The notes beneath the pieces are model-generated. The model saw nothing but the letters and a program-made list of their open reading frames with translations, did not search any database and had not been told where the DNA came from. Positions 58,888-64,000 of a stretch of DNA of 64,000 nt are shown piece by piece. The DNA is from Cognatishimia sp. SS12 (GTDB lineage: Bacteria > Pseudomonadota > Alphaproteobacteria > Rhodobacterales > Rhodobacteraceae), in NCBI RefSeq assembly GCF_028369055.1, contig NZ_JAQNCZ010000001.1:620001-684000 (forward strand), given 5' to 3'. The translations under genes were made by a program, and so were the position numbers. How positions within the stretch are numbered: the stretch's first letter is position 1; each line of letters starts with the position of its first letter.

Positions 58888-59220
58888 ATGACGCCTGTAT
58901 CCGCAATCAAGAACCTTGGCCCGGCCTATGAAGAGGCCTGCGCCCGCGCCGGGATTTCATCGGCCGAAGAATTGCGCAGCCTGGGCGCAGATGCGGCTTA
59001 TGCCCGCCTGCTGCAATCGGGCAGCAAGCCCCATTTCATCGGATATTATGTGCTGGTTATGGCGCTACAAGGCCGCCCTTGGAACGATTGCAAGGGCAAG
59101 GAAAAAGCCGCCTTGCGCGAGCGGTTTGACGCCATCAAAGCGGCGTCATTTGACAAGGGGCGCTCTGAGCTAGAGCAGATGCTGAACCAGATCGGCGTGA
59201 TCGAGCGCCCGCTGCCATAG
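58888..59220 (+). CDS. TfoX C-terminal-domain protein
   Basis: 110 residues. SAIKNLGPAYEEACARAGIS and SAEELRSLGADAAYARLL are the helix-hairpin-like TfoX_C pattern; KPHFIGYYVLVMALQGRPW and LREREFD-type helix follow. Full Sxy/TfoX regulators of competence have an extra N-terminal domain that is missing here. Role unknown; competence function should not be assumed. Convergent with rpiB, four bases between stops. Confidence 0.87.
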   Translation: MTPVSAIKNLGPAYEEACARAGISSAEELRSLGADAAYARLLQSGSKPHFIGYYVLVMALQGRPWNDCKGKEKAALRERFDAIKAASFDKGRSELEQMLNQIGVIERPLP

Positions 59221-59224
59221 GGCG

Positions 59225-59659
59225 TCAGCCTTCGATCATATCCACGCGGGTGGCGTGACGCCCGCCTTCAAATTCTGCACTCAGAAAGGCGTCGACGATC
59301 TCCAGCGCCAGCCCTTCGCCGATCACCCGCGCGCCAAGTGACAGCATCTGTGCATTGTTGTGCGCCCGGATCATCTTGGCGGAAAACGTATCAGAACACA
59401 CGCCGCACCGGATGCCTGGGACCTTGTTGGCCGCCATCATGATGCCCTGCCCGGTACCGCAAATCAGAATCCCCAGATCCGCGCCGCCGTCGGCAATTTT
59501 CTGCGCCGCGGCCTGCCCGTGCAATGGGTAATGGGTGCTTTCAGAGGTCATCGGGCCAATGTCGATCGCCTCATAGCCCAGCTTCGCGACATGCGCGGCA
59601 ATGGTCTTGCGCAGTTCGATATCAGCGTGGTCGCTCGACAGAACAATACGTTTGGTCAT
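59225..59659 (-). CDS. rpiB: Ribose-5-phosphate isomerase B
   Basis: 144 residues. SSDHADIELRKTI opens the family fold; catalytic Cys67 in LICGTGQGIMMAANK, and RCGVCSDTFSAKMIRAHNN is the phosphate-binding segment. Interconverts ribose-5-P and ribulose-5-P. 82 bases downstream of ndk with a terminator between them. Confidence 0.95.
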   Translation of the reverse strand: MTKRIVLSSDHADIELRKTIAAHVAKLGYEAIDIGPMTSESTHYPLHGQAAAQKIADGGADLGILICGTGQGIMMAANKVPGIRCGVCSDTFSAKMIRAHNNAQMLSLGARVIGEGLALEIVDAFLSAEFEGGRHATRVDMIEG

Positions 59660-59681
59660 GGTTTTTCCATTCTAGATCAAA

Positions 59682-59714
59682 AGAAAAGCCGCCTCGCGAT
59701 CCACGAGACGGCTT
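59682..59714 (-). terminator. Terminator of ndk
   Basis: Eleven-bp stem AAGCCGCCTCG / CGAGACGGCTT (one G-T pair) over a 7-base loop; on the minus strand followed by TTTTCTTTT. Lies between ndk and rpiB, so rpiB has at least partly separate transcription. Confidence 0.82.
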
Positions 59715-59741
59715 GTCAGTTTCCTCAGGTCACTGCGTGGC

Positions 59742-60164
59742 TTAGCCCACCAGCTCCAGACCGGAGAAGAAATACGCGATTTCCACCGCTGCGGTTTCTG
59801 GTGCGTCAGAGCCGTGAACAGAGTTTTCGCCAACAGATTCCGCGAATTCTGCGCGGATGGTGCCTGCGGCTGCGTCGGCTGGGTTGGTTGCGCCCATGAC
59901 TTCGCGGTTCTTTGCGATGGCGCCTTCACCTTCCAGGACCTGTGCAACGATTGGCGCGGATGCCATGAATTCGCACAGTTCATCATAGAAAGGACGCTCA
60001 GCGTGCACTTTGTAGAATTCGCCCGCCTGCGCTTTGGTCAAGTGGATGCGCTTTTGCGCCACGATGCGCAGACCCGCTTCTTCGAATTTGGCATTGATTT
60101 TGCCAGTCAGGTTGCGGCGGGTTGCATCAGGTTTGATGATGGAGAACGTGCGTTCCAGAGCCAT
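59742..60164 (-). CDS. ndk: Nucleoside diphosphate kinase
   Basis: 140 residues. [18 protein letters not shown] at the start, [17 protein letters not shown] and the active-site [11 protein letters not shown] with phospho-His near 117. Balances NTP pools. Biased codon use of a highly expressed gene. Confidence 0.97.
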   Translation of the reverse strand: MALERTFSIIKPDATRRNLTGKINAKFEEAGLRIVAQKRIHLTKAQAGEFYKVHAERPFYDELCEFMASAPIVAQVLEGEGAIAKNREVMGATNPADAAAGTIRAEFAESVGENSVHGSDAPETAAVEIAYFFSGLELVG

Positions 60165-60335
60165 GGTGATACCTCAAGGATCAAAGTTGAAATTGCGCGC
60201 GGCGTAACATGGCGCTGGCCATTTGCAAAGCCTTTTGCGCGGGGTTTTTCGATTTGCTGTTGAGTGTGCCTGCCCGGGCCACGCAGGTGTCAAATAGGCA
60301 CTCGACATATTTGGGGTTCTCGAATCTGATTATTT

Positions 60336-60364
60336 TTGTCAAGTATTGCCGCGCTGCATATGCA
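60336..60364 (+). promoter_or_regulatory. Candidate promoter of the small exported protein gene
   Basis: TTGTCA (60336-60341, five of six) and TATGCA (60359-60364, three of six) with 17-base spacing; predicted start about 17 bases before the ATG. Confidence 0.45.
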
Positions 60365-60387
60365 GCGAAGCAAACAAAGGAAATATC

Positions 60388-60666
60388 ATGAAAACCACTC
60401 TCCTCATCGCCGCGTTGATCGGCCTTGCGAACCCTGCTTTAGCAGAGGATCAGGCGGTCCCGCTTACCTATGAAATCTTTGAAAACGCGGTGCCGCATCT
60501 GGATCTGGAAAACTGCCCTGCCCAGCTTGCGGGCGCAGATACCTTCTGCCGTGCCACGCTCCACCACGAAGAGCTGCATGTTTTTGCCTTTTCCTATGAG
60601 GGTGAAAATCCGATGACCGGCTTTCAAACCTTCCCAGCAGAAGGCTTGGAAACACTGCTGAAATAG
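60388..60666 (+). CDS. Small exported protein of unknown function
   Basis: 92 residues from ATG 60388 (AAAGGAAA before it). Signal peptide MKTTLLIAALIGLANPALA. Mature part has two Cys (ENCPAQL and DTFCRATLHHEEL) probably in a disulfide, and a HVFAFSYEGENPMTGFQTF segment. Family not recognised. Ends 47 bases before the ABC-F gene, so may be in its transcript. Confidence 0.78.
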   Translation: MKTTLLIAALIGLANPALAEDQAVPLTYEIFENAVPHLDLENCPAQLAGADTFCRATLHHEELHVFAFSYEGENPMTGFQTFPAEGLETLLK

Positions 60667-60713
60667 GCAAATCCATTTGACAAGCCACGCCGCGTCGTAG
60701 ACTGCTCGCAGCC

Positions 60714-62564
60714 ATGTTAAAAATCTCTGACATTTCCTATAACGTCGAAGGCCGCCCGCTGTTTGAAGGGGCCTCTGCCACCATCCCGACCGGCCACAAA
60801 GTGGGGCTGATCGGGCGCAATGGGGCCGGTAAAACCACGCTCTTTCGACTGATCCGCGGCGAGCTTTCCCTAGAAGGCGGCAGCATCACCCTGCCCGACC
60901 GCGCCAAGATTGGCGGCGTTGCCCAAGAGGTGCCCAGCAACAACGTGTCGCTGATTGATACGGTTCTGGCCGCAGACACCGAACGCGCCGCCCTGTTGGC
61001 CGAAGCCGAGACTGCCAGCGATCCGGCGCGCATTGCCGATATACAAACACGGCTGAGCGACATTGACGCGTGGAGCGCCGAGGCCCGCGCCGGGGCGATT
61101 TTGCGCGGACTGGGTTTTGATCACGCAGACCAGCAAAAACCCTGTTCCGCCTATTCCGGCGGCTGGCGCATGCGTGTCGCGCTGGCGGCGGTATTGTTTT
61201 CGCAGCCGGACTACCTGTTGCTGGACGAACCGACCAACTATCTGGATTTGGAAGGCGCACTTTGGCTGGAAAACTACCTGGTCAAATATCCGCACACGGT
61301 GCTGATCATCTCGCACGATCGCGCGCTTTTGAACCGGTCGGTGAATGCCATTCTGCATCTGGATGAACGGCGCCTGACCTTTTACACCGGCCCCTACGAT
61401 CAGTTTGTCAAACAGCGCAGCGCCCAGCGGGCCGTACAGGCCGCCGCCGCCAAAAAACAAGAGGCGCAGCGCGCCCATCTACAAAGCTTTGTCGATCGCT
61501 TCAAAGCCAAGGCCAGCAAGGCCAAACAGGCGCAAAGCCGGGTCAAAATGCTGGAAAAAATGACCCCAATCATTGCGCCAGAAGATGCGGCGCGGGTGGT
61601 CTTTACCTTTCCAACTCCCGAAGAGCTTTCGCCGCCGATTATCGCCACCGAGGGGGCGTCGGTCGGCTATGGCGAAACGATTGTTCTGAAAAACCTCAAC
61701 CTGCGCATTGATCAGGATGATCGCATTGCGCTCTTGGGCAAGAACGGTCAGGGCAAATCGACATTGGCCAAACTGCTCTCCGGGCGGCTTGAGAAAAAAG
61801 ACGGCCAGATGGTGACGTCCAGCAAGCTGCGCATTGGCTTTTTCGCGCAGCATCAGGTGGATGAGCTTTACGTTGATGAAACCCCGATTCAGCACCTCAC
61901 GCGGCTTCGCTCTGGTGAGGGACAGGCCAAGATCCGCGCCCGTCTGGCCAGCTTTGGCCTTGGGGCCGCGCAGGCGGACACCGAAGTGGGCCGCCTGTCG
62001 GGCGGTCAGAAAGCCCGGCTGTCGCTGCTCTTGGCGACCTTGGATGCACCGCATCTGCTGATTTTGGACGAACCGACCAACCACCTTGATATCGAAAGCC
62101 GCGAGGCCTTGGTTGAGGCGCTGACCGCCTATCGCGGCGCGGTCATTCTGGTCAGCCACGATATGCACCTGCTGTCGCTGGTCGCCGATCGGCTGTGGCT
62201 GGTCAAGGATGGCGCGGTTACACCGTTTGAGGATGATCTGGATGCCTATCGGCGCTTGCTGTTGGCGAGCGATAAGCCCTCGGGCAAGGAAAAGCCAAAA
62301 CCGGCCGCCCCCAAACGGGCGAGCCGCGACGTCATCCTTGCGCTTCGGGCTGAGGTGCGCAAATGCGAAGAGCGCGTCACCAAACTGAGTGAAATGAGTG
62401 AAAAGCTGCAAGCCAAACTGGCTGACCCAATGCTGTATGAAAATGAACGACTGGGCGAAATGGAAGTCTGGCAGAAGAAATACGGCGAGGTACGCGATGC
62501 GCAGGACCGCGCAGAAGCGTTGTGGATGACCGCGCTGGAAAAGCTTGAAACCGCTGAAAAATAA
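60714..62564 (+). CDS. ABC-F family ATPase (Uup/YheS-like)
   Basis: 616 residues, two ABC domains and no TM. Domain 1: GRNGAGKTTLFRLI, YSGGWRMRVALAA, LLLDEPTNYLD. Linker about 235-315 (P-site tRNA-interacting type). Domain 2: GKNGQGKSTLAKLL, LSGGQKARLSLLLATL, ILDEPTNHLD. C-terminal basic then coiled-coil tail (RASRDVILALRAEVRKCEER). Likely ribosome-bound translation factor; antibiotic resistance is not implied. Followed by a MarC gene. Confidence 0.93.
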   Translation: MLKISDISYNVEGRPLFEGASATIPTGHKVGLIGRNGAGKTTLFRLIRGELSLEGGSITLPDRAKIGGVAQEVPSNNVSLIDTVLAADTERAALLAEAETASDPARIADIQTRLSDIDAWSAEARAGAILRGLGFDHADQQKPCSAYSGGWRMRVALAAVLFSQPDYLLLDEPTNYLDLEGALWLENYLVKYPHTVLIISHDRALLNRSVNAILHLDERRLTFYTGPYDQFVKQRSAQRAVQAAAAKKQEAQRAHLQSFVDRFKAKASKAKQAQSRVKMLEKMTPIIAPEDAARVVFTFPTPEELSPPIIATEGASVGYGETIVLKNLNLRIDQDDRIALLGKNGQGKSTLAKLLSGRLEKKDGQMVTSSKLRIGFFAQHQVDELYVDETPIQHLTRLRSGEGQAKIRARLASFGLGAAQADTEVGRLSGGQKARLSLLLATLDAPHLLILDEPTNHLDIESREALVEALTAYRGAVILVSHDMHLLSLVADRLWLVKDGAVTPFEDDLDAYRRLLLASDKPSGKEKPKPAAPKRASRDVILALRAEVRKCEERVTKLSEMSEKLQAKLADPMLYENERLGEMEVWQKKYGEVRDAQDRAEALWMTALEKLETAEK

Positions 62565-62578
62565 AGTTTATCTGCCTT

Positions 62579-63202
62579 ATGGATACCGCATTTCTGATCA
62601 CCGCCTTTGCAACCCTGTTTGTGATCATCGACCCCGTCGGTCTGATGCCGATCTTTATCGCGCTGACGCCGGGGGCGACGCCGCAACAACGCCGCGCCAT
62701 TGCCATCCGCGCCTGCGTGATTGCCTTTGGCATCCTGTCTCTGTTTGCGTTTTTTGGCGAGGCCGTGCTGGGCTTCATCGGCATTTCCATGCCCGCCTTT
62801 CGCATTGCCGGGGGGCTGCTGCTGTTTCTGACCGCGCTCGACATGCTGTTTGAACGCCGCTCAAAACGGCGCGAAGACCGGGTGGATGATCAGATCGAAG
62901 AGATGCACGACCCATCGGTGTTTCCAATCGCCATTCCCCTGATCGCGGGCCCCGGCTCTATCGCGACGGTTATTCTGCTCAGCGGGCAGCTGCCCGGCAT
63001 CCAGGGCACGCTATTGGTGCTTGCCGTGGCCTTGGTTGTGATGCTCGCCGTCATGCTGTTTTTCCTCGCGGGGGGGCTGATGGAGCGCGCGCTCGGCCCG
63101 ATTGGGATCAATGTGGTGACACGGCTTTTGGGTATGTTGCTGGCTGCGCTGTCGGTGCAATTCATTCTCGACGGGCTCAAAGCCTTTGGCTTTGCATCGT
63201 AA
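62579..63202 (+). CDS. MarC-family integral membrane protein
   Basis: 207 residues, about six TM segments; LFVIIDPVGLMPIFIALTPG and PLIAGPGSIATVILL are family signatures. Function unknown despite the name (multiple antibiotic resistance was not confirmed for MarC). 14 bases after the ABC-F gene. Confidence 0.93.
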   Translation: MDTAFLITAFATLFVIIDPVGLMPIFIALTPGATPQQRRAIAIRACVIAFGILSLFAFFGEAVLGFIGISMPAFRIAGGLLLFLTALDMLFERRSKRREDRVDDQIEEMHDPSVFPIAIPLIAGPGSIATVILLSGQLPGIQGTLLVLAVALVVMLAVMLFFLAGGLMERALGPIGINVVTRLLGMLLAALSVQFILDGLKAFGFAS

Positions 63203-63243
63203 AATCACCGCGCGCCCCTATATTTTAGATAGGGGGTTTTGAG

Positions 63244-63825
63244 ATGACGGAATTTGAAATCGGCAATCTGGCCTATCTGGCCATTCTGGGCGTTGCGGTG
63301 GTGTTTTGGTTTTTTTCCGGCCATCGCCAAAGCCTCGGCAAATCAGTGCAACAGGCGCTGGCGTGGGGGCTGATTTTTCTGGGGATCATTGCCGCCTATG
63401 GCATGTGGGACGAGATCCGCGGCACCATCCTGCCGCAGCAGGCCAGCTTTAACGAAGGTGGCAGCATTGAAATTCCGCGCGCGCGGGATGGGCATTTTTA
63501 TCTGACCGCCGAAATCAATGGCACCGACATTGAATTTGTCGTCGACACCGGCGCCAGCGATCTTGTGCTGGCCCCCAAAGACGCAGCCAAATTAGGTTTC
63601 ACGGCAGACAGCCTGCAGTTTTTTGGGCGCGCCAATACCGCCAATGGCGAGGTGCGCACCGCGCCGGTGACATTGCGCTCGGTCGCGGTCGGACCCTATG
63701 AGGACCGCGATATTCGCGCCAGCGTCACCGAAGGCGCATTGAACATATCACTTTTGGGTATGAGTTATCTGAACCGATATGAGGCCATCACAATTGCCAA
63801 CGGGCAGATGAAGTTATCGCGCTAA
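63244..63825 (+). CDS. Retropepsin-like aspartic protease, TIGR02281 type
   Basis: 193 residues. Two TM segments in the first 65 residues (IGNLAYLAILGVAVVFWFF and QALAWGLIFLGIIAAYGMW), then a single-lobe pepsin fold with catalytic Asp in FVVDTGASDLVLAP and a second motif GMSYLNRYEAI (ILG-like). Probably dimer on the periplasmic side. Its stop overlaps the holC stop. Confidence 0.92.
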   Translation: MTEFEIGNLAYLAILGVAVVFWFFSGHRQSLGKSVQQALAWGLIFLGIIAAYGMWDEIRGTILPQQASFNEGGSIEIPRARDGHFYLTAEINGTDIEFVVDTGASDLVLAPKDAAKLGFTADSLQFFGRANTANGEVRTAPVTLRSVAVGPYEDRDIRASVTEGALNISLLGMSYLNRYEAITIANGQMKLSR

Positions 63826-64000
63826 GACTTTGGATGTTCAGCCTTTTTAACCCACGATCCATCTTCGTCTGACCAATATTGTGCGCTGCAACCGGCGTCA
63901 GTCAATGCTTTCCACTGCACACGGGCACGCTGCTCTGCGTCGGCATCGTGACCGTCAAACAAGATGCAGACCCGCTCAGCGGCATTGACCTCTGCGGCGC
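63822..64000 (-). CDS. holC: C-terminal part of DNA polymerase III chi subunit
   Basis: Minus-strand frame from the window edge to TAG at 63822-63824; the visible 59 residues read ERVCILFDGHDADAEQRARV, ARVQWKALTDAGCSAQYW and end KAEHPKS. This matches the HolC end, where GHD and QYWSD-like residues are typical. HolC links SSB to the clamp loader. The start is outside the window. Stop codons overlap with the convergent protease gene. Confidence 0.82.
   Translation of the reverse strand, partial: AAEVNAAERVCILFDGHDADAEQRARVQWKALTDAGCSAQYWSDEDGSWVKKAEHPKS

Overview
The window looks like chromosomal core DNA from an alphaproteobacterium of the Rhodobacteraceae, probably the Roseobacter group. This is inferred from high GC, a LexA box of the GTTC-N7-GTTC type in front of recA, a CckA hybrid kinase, class II DAHP synthase, an IscR without the usual cysteine triad next to a suf operon, and several proteins typical of that family (IalB-type, DUF882, PAS_5-type, DUF853 HerA-like ATPase). 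About 65 protein genes and five tRNAs are supported. There are no insertion sequences, phages, CRISPR arrays or rRNA operons. Most genes lie in short operons with 1-4 base stop/start overlaps.

Layout. 1-5.9 kb: end of a lipoprotein-like gene, rnd, purN-purM, tRNA-Ile(CAT), an orphan sensor kinase and a divergent metallo-beta-lactamase-fold hydrolase. 5.9-10.6 kb: two identical tRNA-Asn genes, tex, a HerA-like ATPase and a candidate small RNA. 10.6-18 kb: envelope genes (IalB-like protein, ketoacyl-ACP synthase/ACP/lpxD, L,D-transpeptidase divergent from a DUF882 peptidase, small exported proteins) and tRNA-Arg(CCG). 18-26.2 kb: a long suf operon read leftward from iscR: iscR, group I cysteine desulfurase, sufB, a 66-aa membrane protein, a YbjQ-family protein, a 56-aa membrane protein, sufC, sufD, two Yip1-like membrane proteins, sufS. 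26.3-34.5 kb: alpha/beta hydrolase, HD phosphohydrolase, typA, VOC and DUF1330 proteins, alaS, recA. 34.6-42.5 kb: sulfotransferase-like protein, cckA, an RsmB-type methyltransferase, guaB and a large ferredoxin/ASKHA protein of the corrinoid-reactivator type.

42.6-45.5 kb is the most accessory-looking part: a C5-cytosine DNA methyltransferase followed after 6 bases by a GIY-YIG nuclease (a candidate restriction-modification pair), a lipoprotein, tRNA-Gly(CCC) and a cysteine-rich GDCCVxC protein. 45.5-52.8 kb is a complete phosphate regulon, phoR-pstSCAB-phoU-phoB, with a three-repeat Pho box before pstS and an internal terminator after it. 52.8-64 kb holds a gamma-carbonic-anhydrase-like protein, gmk, a YicC-family gene, a PAS_5 protein, DAHP synthase, a PQQ-type sugar dehydrogenase, a small ORF, a TfoX C-domain protein, rpiB, ndk, an ABC-F ATPase, a MarC protein, a retropepsin-like protease and the end of holC.

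No wholly new multi-gene system is proven. The best candidates for something under-described are the methyltransferase/GIY-YIG pair, the small membrane proteins plus YbjQ inside the suf operon, the corrinoid-activator-like protein with no corrinoid genes nearby, the membrane-segment-free PhoR, and the candidate sRNA near 10.4 kb.
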